A stretch of 64,000 nucleotides of DNA from an uncultured Clostridia bacterium (GTDB lineage Bacteria > Bacillota > Clostridia > Oscillospirales > Oscillospiraceae). Where the stretch lies: contig CAMVAV010000004.1 of the NCBI GenBank assembly GCA_947165595.1, positions 1 through 64,000 of the forward strand, in the 5' to 3' direction. Shown here one piece after another: positions 16,192 through 24,501 of this stretch. Position 1 is the stretch's first letter, and every line of letters begins with the position of its first letter. The translations under genes were made by a program, and so were the position numbers. The notes beneath the pieces were generated by a model. That model was not told the origin of the DNA and ran no database searches. It saw only the letters and a program-made list of their open reading frames with translations.

Positions 16192-17152
16192 GGCATATGA
16201 CATCGTCGCGCTCGGCGAGCTGCTGATCGACTTTACGCAAAACGGCAAAAGCGGGCAGGGGAACCTCCTGTTTGAGGCAAATCCCGGCGGCGCGCCCGCC
16301 AACGTGCTCGCCATGCTGCGCAAGCTGGGGCACTCCTGCGCCTTTCTCGGCAAGGTGGGCGCGGACGGCTTCGGCGATCTGCTGGAGGGGACGCTGCGCG
16401 AGGCGGGGATCGACGTCCGCGGCCTGCGGCGCGATCCTGTCGTGCACACCACGCTCGCCGTCGTGCACACCTTTGAAAACGGGGATCGGGATTTCAGCTT
16501 TTACCGCAAGCCCGGCGCGGACGTGGAGCTGACCGCGGACGAGCTGGACGGCGAGGCGCTGCGCGCCTGCCGCGTGTTCCACTTCGGTTCTCTCTCGCTG
16601 ACGGACGAGCCGGTCCGCACGGCGACGCGGCAGGCGGTTGCCGCGGCGCGGGAGGCGGGAGCAATTATCTCCTTCGATCCCAATCTGCGCCCCCCGCTCT
16701 GGGAGAGCGAGGAGGCCGCGCGGGAACAGATCGCCTGGGGGCTTGCGCAGTGCGACGTGCTCAAGATCGCGGACAACGAGGTCGAGTTCATGTGCGCGAC
16801 CGCGGACCTTGACAGGGGCGCGGCGATCCTGCAGGAGCGCTTCCCGAACATCCGGCTGCTGAATGTCACCGCGGGCGCGGCGGGGAGCCATTCCCACTAT
16901 GCCGGGCTGCACGCGTTCGAGCCGGGCTGCACCCTGGGCGGCGTGATCGAGACCACGGGCGCGGGGGACACGTTCTGCGCCTCGGTGCTGCACTTCGTGC
17001 TGGAGCACGGGCTGGACGGCCTGACGGAGAAGCAGCTGCACGAGATGCTGCGCTTTGCGAACGCGGCGGCCTATCTCGTCACAACGAAGCGCGGCGCGAT
17101 CCGCTCGATGCCGGAGCCGTTCGAGATCGACGCGGTGCTCGCGAAGATGTGA
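16181..17152 (+). CDS. scrK: Fructokinase (PfkB family)
   Basis: About 323 residues. PfkB ribokinase fold with the N-terminal ALGELLIDFT and NPGGAPANVLAML motif, the ISFDPNLRPPLW segment typical of fructokinases, and the C-terminal anion hole with catalytic Asp263 in ETTGAGDTF. It phosphorylates fructose to fructose-6-phosphate, consistent with fructose release by the upstream amylosucrase-like enzyme. It overlaps ptsI. An in-frame GTG at 16172 has a better-placed GGGAGA, so the true start may be there. A bidirectional terminator follows. Confidence 0.92.
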   Translation: MRSEAYDIVALGELLIDFTQNGKSGQGNLLFEANPGGAPANVLAMLRKLGHSCAFLGKVGADGFGDLLEGTLREAGIDVRGLRRDPVVHTTLAVVHTFENGDRDFSFYRKPGADVELTADELDGEALRACRVFHFGSLSLTDEPVRTATRQAVAAAREAGAIISFDPNLRPPLWESEEAAREQIAWGLAQCDVLKIADNEVEFMCATADLDRGAAILQERFPNIRLLNVTAGAAGSHSHYAGLHAFEPGCTLGGVIETTGAGDTFCASVLHFVLEHGLDGLTEKQLHEMLRFANAAAYLVTTKRGAIRSMPEPFEIDAVLAKM

Positions 17153-17164
17153 GAAAATGCAAAT

Positions 17165-17217
17165 AAAAAGGCCGTCGGGGCCGCGGTTCATTTACGCGGA
17201 ACTCCGATGGCTTTTTT
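17165..17217. terminator. Bidirectional terminator between scrK and the TVP38-type gene
   Basis: Outer stem AAAAAGGCCGTCGG (17165-17178) pairs with CCGATGGCTTTTTT (17204-17217) through two G-T wobbles; an inner CCGCG/CGCGG stem sits in between. The A- and T-tracts on either side suit both convergent genes. Confidence 0.85.
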
Positions 17218-17893
17218 ATCTTTCCTTTTCCGGCGCGGATTTCCCGAGCCGCCGGACCCAAAGCAGCGCGAGCGCGGCGATGCCGAGATCGACGACCAGA
17301 GCGATCAGAAACGGCGCGGGGTCGGGATCGTCGAGGCTGCCGCCCATGACCGACCACACGATCACGTCCGTGAGCTTGCCGAGCACGCTGGCGGCAAGAT
17401 AGGGGAGCGGAGCGATGCGCACCGCGCCGCAATACATGCTGCCGACGTCAAAGTTGATGAAATTGACGCAGCGCAGCGCCACCACAAAGGCAAAGCTGCT
17501 GCGGCTGCGCAGGCGCTCGAATTCCCGGAGCCTCGGGTGTTTTTCGCGCAGCTCATCCGCGTGCTGCGCGCCAACGCTCCGCGCCAGCAGATAGGGAATG
17601 ACCGCCATGACGAGCGTTCCGCAGACATTTACGGCCAAGGCGGCGGGAAAGGAAAACAGCACGCCGCTCGCGCCGTAGAGGATGCCGGCATAGAACACGA
17701 CGGTCAGGCTTTTGAGCGCGAAGAGCAGCAGCATCGCCCCCGCCGCGAGCAGCGGGCTTTTCGGCGTATAGCTCAGGACGTTCTCCAGCGTGAAATCCTT
17801 CCGGTGCAGGACGGCGAAGAGAATGAGACAGGCCCATGCCGCGGCGGCAAGGACGCGGAGAGCTCTGTGCAGGGCGTTGTGTTTTGCTTCCAT
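17216..17893 (-). CDS. TVP38/TMEM64-type VTT-domain membrane protein
   Basis: 225 residues with five or six hydrophobic helices. The central part, with LKSLTVVFYAGILYGASGVLF followed by NVCGTLVMAVIPYLLAR and later the NFINFDVGSMYCGAVR and LPYLAASVLGKLTDV regions, fits the VTT (DedA-related) domain of the TVP38/TMEM64 family. Eukaryotic relatives are lipid scramblases; the bacterial role is unclear. Monocistronic: a bidirectional terminator lies downstream and no gene upstream on this strand. The 280 bp between its start and tRNA-Arg hold only the tRNA promoter and no gene I can support. Confidence 0.8.
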   Translation of the reverse strand: MEAKHNALHRALRVLAAAAWACLILFAVLHRKDFTLENVLSYTPKSPLLAAGAMLLLFALKSLTVVFYAGILYGASGVLFSFPAALAVNVCGTLVMAVIPYLLARSVGAQHADELREKHPRLREFERLRSRSSFAFVVALRCVNFINFDVGSMYCGAVRIAPLPYLAASVLGKLTDVIVWSVMGGSLDDPDPAPFLIALVVDLGIAALALLWVRRLGKSAPEKER

Positions 17894-18122
17894 AGCCGCC
17901 GGCCGGACCTTTCCTCAGTGATTTCAAGGGCATAGTATACGCCGCCGGATCGGAAAAAGCAATCGGAAACCCGGATATTTCGGTTCTCTTTTTTCGCGGC
18001 AGGGCTGCCGCCTGTCCGACGGAACGGCCTGCGCCGCCCGGAAGAAAACCGCTCCGCAGCCTGTTTTCCGGACGGCCTGGAAGCCAATGTAAAATCTTTT
18101 TTCAAAAACGCGAAATTCACTC

Positions 18123-18151
18123 TTGCATTTTCGATTGGAGTGTGCTATAGT
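18123..18151 (+). promoter_or_regulatory. Promoter of tRNA-Arg
   Basis: -35 TTGCAT (18123-18128), a 17-bp spacer and -10 TATAGT (18146-18151), about 24 bp before the mature tRNA end. Confidence 0.7.
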
Positions 18152-18174
18152 ACAAAAGCTGTCCGGGAGGACAT

Positions 18175-18251
18175 GCGCCGTTAGCTCAGCTGGATAGAGC
18201 GTCTGGCTACGGACCAGAAGGCCGGGGGTTCGAATCCCTCACGGCGTACCA
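18175..18251 (+). tRNA. tRNA-Arg (anticodon ACG)
   Basis: A 77-nt cloverleaf with acceptor stem GCGCCGT/ACGGCGT (first pair G-T wobble), D arm GCTCAGCTGGATAGAGC, anticodon stem TCTGG/CCAGA around CTACGGA (anticodon ACG, normally edited to ICG), and T arm GGGGG TTCGAAT CCCTC. CCA is encoded. Confidence 0.95.
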
Positions 18252-18288
18252 AAAACACCCGATTTCTTGAAGAAATCGGGTGTTTTTG
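18251..18288 (+). terminator. Terminator of tRNA-Arg
   Basis: A 17-bp perfect stem (18251-18267 with 18271-18287) with loop TGA and built-in A and T tracts, starting at the last base of the tRNA. Confidence 0.9.
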
Positions 18289-18330
18289 CAACTAATCAGA
18301 TACTTATGACGGAGCGCGGCAAGGCGTGGA

Positions 18331-19911
18331 TCAGCTTCGGGCCGCTGCCCATGTGCCGCAGGTAATGCTCCACGCCCTTGTTGCCGAGCACGCCGACAAG
18401 GTCCGGCGCGCGCCGGCGTCCTTTTCCACGCCGTCGCCGTAGATCGTCGCAAAATCGTCGCGCATGGAGATCGTGCCGATACCGAGCTTTTCATAGCCCG
18501 CGATCTTTGCCCGCGCGCCCTCGGTATCGCCCCACTCGCGCGTCTCGTCGTCCGCGAGCACGATGTAGGAAAGCGCGGCATACGGATTGCCCGTGACCGT
18601 GTATTCGCACATCGCCACGTCGCCGGAGCTGTTGCCGAACGCGAGCACCGGCTGCTGCCCGATCTCGCGCACGATGGCGTCCACCTTGCTCATCTTGGCG
18701 TTCTCGCCGTAATAGCTCCCGCCGAACACGACCTTGTCCGTGGCCTGGAAGGTGTAGTCGCCGTCCGCGGTCTCGCCCTGTCCCGTCGCGGTGTAGCCAT
18801 ATTCCGTGCCGATGACGCGCGCGGGCGGGATGCCGAGCGTGTCCTTCACGAGCGCGCGCACGATGTTGCGCTCGGTCGCGGTCACGATGTAGACCGTAAA
18901 ATCGTTTGCTTCCAGAAATTTTACCAGCTGCACCATCGGGAGATAGAACGCTTCGCCGCGCTTGAGGTTCGTGAAGCCCTCCGCGTCGGAGTCCATGAAC
19001 CTCGTCACATACGCCTCCAGCTCGGCGGGCGTCATGCCCTGATAGGCGATCGCCGCCGCGGCCGCCTGCCGCGTGCTGATGCCCGACGGCTTTTCCTGCC
19101 AGCGGGTGTCGACGATCTCCTGCGCGACCGCGCGGACCTCCTCCGTCGGAGTGTAGTCGGGGTTGTTGAGCGCGTAATCCACGAACACCATGTACTCAAA
19201 GCAGCGCGGATAGGTCTCGCACATCAGCGTTCCGTCGAGGTCGAACACGGCAATGCGATCCTCCACGGGGATATAGGCTTCGCTTTTCGGATCGGTGATG
19301 TTCGCCATATACGCTGTAAGCGCGTTCTTTGCCGCCGCGTTCTCCGTCCACGCACGCAAGAGGTCGGCGTGGATCGCCAGCTCGTTGAAGCGCGCCAGCA
19401 CCGCGGCCAGCTCCGCCTGCGTGACGGTATCCCACGCGCCGAGGCGTTCGCCGTCCTTCTCGTCCAGAAGCCCGGAGCCGACCGCCCATTGCAGCGCGCC
19501 CACCGCCCAGTCCGACCATTGGAGCATGTCACTGTAACTCAAAATGTTGGTGTCCTCGCCCGCCGAAACATCCAGGCCGAGGTACTTCGCGCAGCGGTGG
19601 AGAACTGCCGCCATCTGCTCGCGGCCGAGCGCGCCGTCCGGCAGGAACGCGCCGTTGCCGACGCCGCTCACCAGCTTTTCACCTGCCGCCCAGCGGACGG
19701 CCTCGGCATAGGACGCCGTTCGCGGCACGTCGGAAAAATCCGCCGCGGCGTCGGCGGTCGGTTTGCCCTCGCGCTCCCAGAGCGCGGCGCAGAGCATGGC
19801 GCGCGTGGCGGGCGTGGAAGAAGCGGCATCCGGAGCCGCCGCCCACGCGGGAAGCGCGGCGAGGCTCAGGACAAGCGCCAGCGCCCAAAGCAGGCTGCTG
19901 CACCTATTCAT
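18331..19911 (-). CDS. Secreted SLH-domain/HAD phosphatase, frameshifted near its 3' end
   Basis: 526 codons. A signal peptide (hydrophobic core to LPAWA-A) is followed by two S-layer-homology-type repeats (FSDVPRTASYAEAVRWA with FLPDGALGREQMAAVL; YSDMLQWSDWAVGALQWA), then a HAD phosphatase domain starting RIAVFDLDGTLMCE, with IVTATERN and the FGNSSGDVAMCEY motif IV. It probably acts at the cell surface. The last 20-odd codons look wrong (low-complexity R/S/A), whereas the next frame reads DLVGVLGNKGVEHYLRHMGS and ends at TGA 18296-18298. A one-base deletion in the GC run near 18404-18415 would explain this: a real frameshift or a sequence error. Start ATG 19911 has GGAGGG 6 nt upstream. Confidence 0.8.
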   Translation of the reverse strand: MNRCSSLLWALALVLSLAALPAWAAAPDAASSTPATRAMLCAALWEREGKPTADAAADFSDVPRTASYAEAVRWAAGEKLVSGVGNGAFLPDGALGREQMAAVLHRCAKYLGLDVSAGEDTNILSYSDMLQWSDWAVGALQWAVGSGLLDEKDGERLGAWDTVTQAELAAVLARFNELAIHADLLRAWTENAAAKNALTAYMANITDPKSEAYIPVEDRIAVFDLDGTLMCETYPRCFEYMVFVDYALNNPDYTPTEEVRAVAQEIVDTRWQEKPSGISTRQAAAAAIAYQGMTPAELEAYVTRFMDSDAEGFTNLKRGEAFYLPMVQLVKFLEANDFTVYIVTATERNIVRALVKDTLGIPPARVIGTEYGYTATGQGETADGDYTFQATDKVVFGGSYYGENAKMSKVDAIVREIGQQPVLAFGNSSGDVAMCEYTVTGNPYAALSYIVLADDETREWGDTEGARAKIAGYEKLGIGTISMRDDFATIYGDGVEKDAGARRTLSACSATRAWSITCGTWAAARS

Positions 19912-19969
19912 GCGTTCCCTCCGTTCATTATCCTCTTGTGACTGTGGCGTCCTTCCTGTGAACAGCGGC

Positions 19970-20650
19970 TCAATTCCCGCCCTTCGAAGGCAGCATACCG
20001 GCAATGGTGCTCACAAATCCGCTGATGGGCATGGTCTGGAGCATCACCCTGCCCGGGCCGGTGATGACCGTGTTGAAAAGCCCCTCGCCGCCGAAGAGAA
20101 TGTTCTTGACGCCCTTGACCTGCTGCACATCCAGCGTGCAGGTATCGTCGATCATAGCGACATTGCCTGTATCCACAATGATCTGCTGACCGGCGGCGAG
20201 ATTGTACTCCACCACGCTGCCGTCAAATTCCAGAAAAGCGACGCCCTGCCCCGAGAGCTTTTGCATGATAAAGCCTTCACCGCCGAAGAAGCCCGCCATG
20301 CCCTTCTGCTGGAAGAACACGGACAGCTCGACGCCGGGCTCGGAGGCAAGATAGCCGCCCTTTTGAACCACCACCGAATGGCCGGGGGTGATCTCTACCG
20401 CGCGAATCGAGCCGGGGAATTTGGAGGCGAACGCGATTATGGCGTCGCCCTGCGCGATGTACTTGTTCTGGAACATGGACTCTCCGGAAAAGAGTCTGCC
20501 GAACATCTTGGCGGCTCCGCCGCCGCTGGTCTCCATCTGCATGTTGGGGCTCATCCAGCTCATCGCTCCGGCTTCGCAGCTCATAGCCTCGCCGCTTTGC
20601 AGCTGGCAGACGACCACAGGCATGGGCTCTCCCTTGATCTCGTACTTCAT
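19970..20650 (-). CDS. AIM24/TIGR00266 family protein
   Basis: 226 residues. It carries the features of the AIM24 (TIGR00266) beta-rich family: SCEAGAMSWMSPNMQMET near the N-terminus, MFQNKYIAQG, FASKFPGSIRAVEI, the FFGGEGFIMQKLSG segment, VDTGNVAMID and a C-terminal NILFGGEGLFNTVITGPG. The structure is a double-stranded beta barrel; bacterial function is unknown, with stress or membrane association suggested for relatives. No signal peptide or membrane segment. ATG 20650 follows TAGGAGGAA. Transcribed alone as far as can be seen. Confidence 0.85.
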   Translation of the reverse strand: MKYEIKGEPMPVVVCQLQSGEAMSCEAGAMSWMSPNMQMETSGGGAAKMFGRLFSGESMFQNKYIAQGDAIIAFASKFPGSIRAVEITPGHSVVVQKGGYLASEPGVELSVFFQQKGMAGFFGGEGFIMQKLSGQGVAFLEFDGSVVEYNLAAGQQIIVDTGNVAMIDDTCTLDVQQVKGVKNILFGGEGLFNTVITGPGRVMLQTMPISGFVSTIAGMLPSKGGN

Positions 20651-20756
20651 GATACATTCCTCCTAAATATAAAATTATGGTTGCTTTAAATTACGATTGC
20701 GGGTACGGCGGCCGGCAGAAACCAATACGGAACAACAGATAAAGCGATCCCGTTCA

Positions 20757-21185
20757 TCAGCCGCCCGAATAGAACTCCGTCGCCGTCTCGTTTGCCTGAA
20801 TGAGCACGGCGCTTTGGTTGAACGCGCGGATCAGGTCGTCCGCCGCGGCATGCACCTTCTCCAAGGTCGTATCGCTCAGAAGGATCACGACTGTGTATTC
20901 ATGGTCCACCGTGCCGTTATCATTGGTCCAGCCGCCGTTCGCCTCCTGAATGGTAAAGCCTTCAAAATGCTTTGTCAGCACCTCGTCGACCTTTGCCTTT
21001 GCCTGCTCCGGCGTGCCGAAGGGTTCATAGGTGTCCTTGTCGTTGGTGCCGAGATACATGACATACTGGATGTCCCTGCTTTTCGTTTCCTGCGACTGAG
21101 AGGATACCCGATACACGCTGAACAGTGACAGGCAGATTGCCGCTATGCTGAGGATGAGCGCGACTGTCCCGGCTTTTTTTGACAT
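20757..21185 (-). CDS. Membrane-anchored DUF3574-like small protein
   Basis: 142 residues. Residues 5-27 are a single N-terminal membrane or signal-anchor helix. The rest is a compact domain, YVMYLGTNDKDTYEPFGTPEQ then EGFTIQEANGGW and HEYTVVILLSD, whose pattern (strand with G-N-D, a F-G-T-x-E helix, then a hydrophobic strand before a long helix) resembles DUF3574. I am not certain of the family. The domain would face outside the cell. GGGAGTG precedes the ATG. It stands alone between the AIM24 gene and a decayed two-component remnant. Confidence 0.6.
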   Translation of the reverse strand: MSKKAGTVALILSIAAICLSLFSVYRVSSQSQETKSRDIQYVMYLGTNDKDTYEPFGTPEQAKAKVDEVLTKHFEGFTIQEANGGWTNDNGTVDHEYTVVILLSDTTLEKVHAAADDLIRAFNQSAVLIQANETATEFYSGG

Positions 21186-21305
21186 ATGATTTCACTCCCG
21201 TATTGATTTGTTATGAAAAATCCTCCTGTTTTTGATTGAGGCAAACGATACTTACTCAAAGCAGGAGGACCAGCCTCCGAGAAGAACGCGGAAAAGTGGA
21301 ACGTC

Positions 21306-21800
21306 ATGCTGGTGGACGACGAGAAGATCATTCTCGGCGGCGTTTTGCCCGTCCTGTCCGAGGCGCTGCCGGAGGCGGAGATCCACGGCTTTTCCGATCC
21401 GGCGGAGGCGTCTGTACCTCGTCACGATCGTGCTGATGCTCTTAACGGCGCTCCTGCGGCTTCTGCTGGACGGCGCCATGCTCTATGGCGGCGCGCTCAG
21501 CGCCCGGGGCGCGGTGCAGTTTCTCTGGGAAGTGCTGACGCTGCTGATCGACCCGGTGCTGACGCTTCAGCCCATCGTGGAAAATGCCGTCAAGCACGGG
21601 ATCAGTCCCGATCTTGCCCCGCTGTATCTTACCGCCACCACCGAGGATACGGGCGAGGGCGTGAAGCTCACCGTGGAGGACACCGGCCCCGGCTTTGCCC
21701 CGTCAGGCGACGATGAGCCCCATATCGCGCTGGACAATATCCGCCGGCGGCTGAAAGCCATGTGCGGCGGGACGCTGGAGATCGAGCTAAGCGTTTTCCC
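21306..21800 (+). pseudogene. Remnant of a LytTR-type two-component system (receiver start joined to kinase end)
   Basis: Two unrelated gene ends are joined out of frame. From ATG 21306 the frame reads MLVDDEKIILGGVLPVLSEA, a response-regulator receiver start, for about 35 codons. After about 21405 a different frame reads membrane-helix sequence (LYLVTIVLMLLTALLRLLLD), then LQPIVENAVKHGI and DTGPGFAP followed by DNIRRRLKAMCGG, the HATPase N-box and G-box of a LytS/YehU-type histidine kinase. The receiver body, kinase dimerisation helices and DNA-binding domain are gone. I interpret it as deletion decay; no intact product is expected. Confidence 0.75.
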
Positions 21801-21814
21801 CGCGCCGAAGCGCT

Positions 21815-23155
21815 TCACCCGTCATTTTCGCTCTCCGTCGCGTCGGAGAGCGCGCGGCAGATGCCGCGGACGGCGTTTTCGTAGTCCGCCTCATCCACGC
21901 CGATGATGATGTTCAGCTCGCTGGAGCCCTGGTCGATCATGCGGATGTTGACGCCCGCCTCCGCGACGGCGGAGAAGACGCGGGCGGCGATGCCGCGCTG
22001 ACCGCCCATGCCGTGTCCGACGACGGCGATCATCGCGAGCCCGTCCTCGACGGAGAGATGGTCGGGGCGAAGCTGCAGCTCAATCTGGCGAAGCACCGCC
22101 TCGCGGCAGGCGTTGAAGGCGGCGGTGTCCACGACGACGGACATCGTGTCGATGCCGGTGGGACAGTGCTCGAAGGGCACGCCGTGGGCGGCGAGAATGC
22201 TCAAAAGCCGCGCGCCGAAGCCGATCTCGTTGTTCATCAGCGACATTTCGACCTGCAGCGCCGAGAAGCCCTTGCGCCCCGCGACGCCCGTGATCGGACG
22301 CTGCGCGGCGGCGGGGGGCAGGTCGTGAGAGATCATCGTGCCCGGGTCGTCCGGACGGTTGGTGTTGCGGATGTTGATCGGGATGCCGGCGCGCCGCACC
22401 GGGAAGACCGCGTCCTCATGGAGCACGGAGGCGCCCATGTAGCTCAGCTCGCGCAGCTCCCGGTAGGTGATGTGGTCGATGACGCCGGGGTTCGGCACGA
22501 TGCGGGGATCGGTGAACAGCATGCCCGAAACGTCCGTCCAGTTTTCATAGAGCCGCGCGCTCACGGCACGGGCAACCAGCGCGCCCGTCACGTCGGAGCC
22601 GCCGCGGGAGAAGGTGTGGACGCGCCCCGTTTCATCCGCGCCGTAAAAGCCGGGAATGACCGCCCGCTCCAGAGGGGAGAGCGCCGCGGAGAGCAGCGCG
22701 TTGGTCTCGTCCGCGAGAAAGCGTCCGTCCGGGGCGAAGCGCACCGCCTCCGCCGCGTCATAGAAGGAAAAGCCGAGACAGGCGGCGAACAGCTTCGCGT
22801 TCAGGTATTCGCCGCGGCTCGCCATGTAATCCCGCTCCGGCGCGGTCCGCAGATGGCGGTCGATGACGTCCAGCTCCGCGTCCAGCGCGAAGGCAATGCC
22901 CAGCTCGCGGATGATCTCCTCGAAGCGGCCGCGTATCTGCTCCAGCACCGGCGTGTGATCCTTGCCCGCGGAGGCGAGCTCACAGCAGCGGTAGAGAAGG
23001 TCGGTGACCTTGGTGTCCCCGCTGCTTCTCTTGCCGGGAGCGGAGACGACGATAAAGCGGCGGTCCGGGTCTGCGCGGACGATCTCCGCGACCTTGCGGA
23101 ACTGCTTGGCGTCGGCGAGCGAGCTGCCGCCGAATTTTGCGACAATGGGCTGCAT
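21815..23155 (-). CDS. lysC: Aspartate kinase
   Basis: 446 residues. It phosphorylates L-aspartate, the first step toward lysine, DAP, threonine and methionine. The N-terminal kinase signature VAKFGGSSLADAKQFRKVAEIV, SRGEYLNAKLFAA and the FSRGGSDVTGALVARAV loop are present, with tandem ACT domains at the C-terminus (about 300-440; EMSLMNNEIGFGARLLSILA and GVNIRMIDQGSSELNIIIGV). The ACT domains suggest feedback control by lysine or threonine. AAGGAG precedes the ATG. Last gene of the dapA-dapB-ddh-lysA-lysC operon, 16 bp after lysA. Confidence 0.95.
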   Translation of the reverse strand: MQPIVAKFGGSSLADAKQFRKVAEIVRADPDRRFIVVSAPGKRSSGDTKVTDLLYRCCELASAGKDHTPVLEQIRGRFEEIIRELGIAFALDAELDVIDRHLRTAPERDYMASRGEYLNAKLFAACLGFSFYDAAEAVRFAPDGRFLADETNALLSAALSPLERAVIPGFYGADETGRVHTFSRGGSDVTGALVARAVSARLYENWTDVSGMLFTDPRIVPNPGVIDHITYRELRELSYMGASVLHEDAVFPVRRAGIPINIRNTNRPDDPGTMISHDLPPAAAQRPITGVAGRKGFSALQVEMSLMNNEIGFGARLLSILAAHGVPFEHCPTGIDTMSVVVDTAAFNACREAVLRQIELQLRPDHLSVEDGLAMIAVVGHGMGGQRGIAARVFSAVAEAGVNIRMIDQGSSELNIIIGVDEADYENAVRGICRALSDATESENDG

Positions 23156-23171
23156 GGCGTTCTCCTTTGCA

Positions 23172-24473
23172 TCAAAGATCGAGGCGCGTCAGGTCGTCGA
23201 GGCTTTCGCGCGCCACGGCGACGCGGGCTTTCCCGCCGGAGAGCAGGACGATGGGCGGGCGGGGGAGCCGGTTGTAGTTGGAAGCCATGGAGTAGTTGTA
23301 CGCGCCGGTCGTGCAGACCGCGACCAGATCGCCGCGGCGGATGCCGCCGGGCAGCGACACGCCCTCCTGGATGATGTCGCCGCTCTCGCAGCAGCGTCCC
23401 ACGACGGAGCAGACCAGCTCGTTCGCCTCCGCCATGCGGTTCGCGCACAGACAGGTGTAGCGCGAGCGGTAGAGCGCGTAGCGGGGGTTGTCCGCCATGC
23501 CGCCGTCGATGGCGACATAGCTTTTGTAGCCGGGGATGTGCTTGACCGCGCCGACGGTGTAGAGCGTGAGCCCGGCGTCGGCGACGATGCTGCGCCCCGG
23601 CTCCAGCAGGATCGCGGGCTCCGGAAGGTCCAGACGCGCGCAGGCATCCTTGACCGCCTTTGCAACGTCCGCGATCTTCGCGGCGATGTCCAGAACGGGA
23701 TCGTCCGCGACATAGCGCACGCCGTAGCCGCCGCCCAGATCGAGCCTGCGCGCCGTATAGCCGTGCTCTTTGCGCACCGAGGCGATAAATTCCAGCATGA
23801 TCGCGGCGGCGCGCTCAAAGACGTCCTCCGCGAACACCTGCGAGCCGATGTGGCAGTGGAAGCCGGCGAGGTCGACGTGCCGCAGCGTGAGCGCGTGCGC
23901 CGTGAGCGTCTCCGCCTGCCCGGTCTCGATGGCGCTGCCGAACTTGGAGTCCACCTTGCCGGTATTGACCGCCTCATAGGTGTGCGTGTCGATGCCGGGC
24001 GTCAGGCGCAGCAGCACCGCCTGCCGAATCCCGCGTTTTTCCGCCTCCGCCTCGATGGCGTCCAGCTCCTCCGCGCCGTCCACGACGAAGGCGCCGACGC
24101 CTCGGTCCATGGCATAGGCGATGTCCGCGTCGGTTTTGCAGTTTCCGTGGAAATAAGCGTTTGCGAGGTCAAAGCCCGCGCGCGCGGCGGTGTGGATCTC
24201 TCCGCAGGAGACCACGTCGATCCCCATGCCCTCCTCGGACATGATGCGGTAGAGCTGCCCGAACGCGCACGCCTTGCCGGCGTAGAGCGGCGCGGAGCCG
24301 GCGGGGAAATGCTCCCGCATGGCGCGCAGATACGTCCGGCAGCATTGACGGATGCGGTCCTCGTCCATCAGGTAGAGCGGCGTGCCGTACTCCGCGGCAA
24401 GCGCCGCCGTATCCTGCCCGGCGAAGGTCAGGTGCCCGGCACCGTTGACGCCGAGGTTGTCACAGGTGAACAT
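23172..24473 (-). CDS. lysA: Diaminopimelate decarboxylase
   Basis: 433 residues. PLP enzyme converting meso-diaminopimelate to lysine. The PLP-lysine region reads PLYAGKACAFGQ; other markers are YFHGNCKTDADIAYAM, the GFHCHIGSQVF histidine motif, the LDLGGGYGVRY glycine loop, LEPGRSIVADAG and the CESGDIIQEGV active-site Cys segment. Length and motif order are normal. AAAGGAA precedes ATG 24473. It is 28 bp downstream of ddh, so DAP production and its decarboxylation share a transcript. Confidence 0.96.
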   Translation of the reverse strand: MFTCDNLGVNGAGHLTFAGQDTAALAAEYGTPLYLMDEDRIRQCCRTYLRAMREHFPAGSAPLYAGKACAFGQLYRIMSEEGMGIDVVSCGEIHTAARAGFDLANAYFHGNCKTDADIAYAMDRGVGAFVVDGAEELDAIEAEAEKRGIRQAVLLRLTPGIDTHTYEAVNTGKVDSKFGSAIETGQAETLTAHALTLRHVDLAGFHCHIGSQVFAEDVFERAAAIMLEFIASVRKEHGYTARRLDLGGGYGVRYVADDPVLDIAAKIADVAKAVKDACARLDLPEPAILLEPGRSIVADAGLTLYTVGAVKHIPGYKSYVAIDGGMADNPRYALYRSRYTCLCANRMAEANELVCSVVGRCCESGDIIQEGVSLPGGIRRGDLVAVCTTGAYNYSMASNYNRLPRPPIVLLSGGKARVAVARESLDDLTRLDL

Positions 24474-24501
24474 GGAAGCGTTCCTTTCTCTTTCGCGGCG
24501 T

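Noticed and set aside
17894..18122. Minus-strand open frame 5' of the TVP38-type gene
   Set aside because: It overlaps the TVP38 start region in another frame, has no family match and no convincing ribosome binding site.
21221..21269. TCCTCCTG...CAGGAGGA inverted repeat upstream of the two-component remnant
   Set aside because: Only 8 bp of perfect pairing and explained by two oppositely oriented ribosome-binding-site-like sequences; too weak to call an element.
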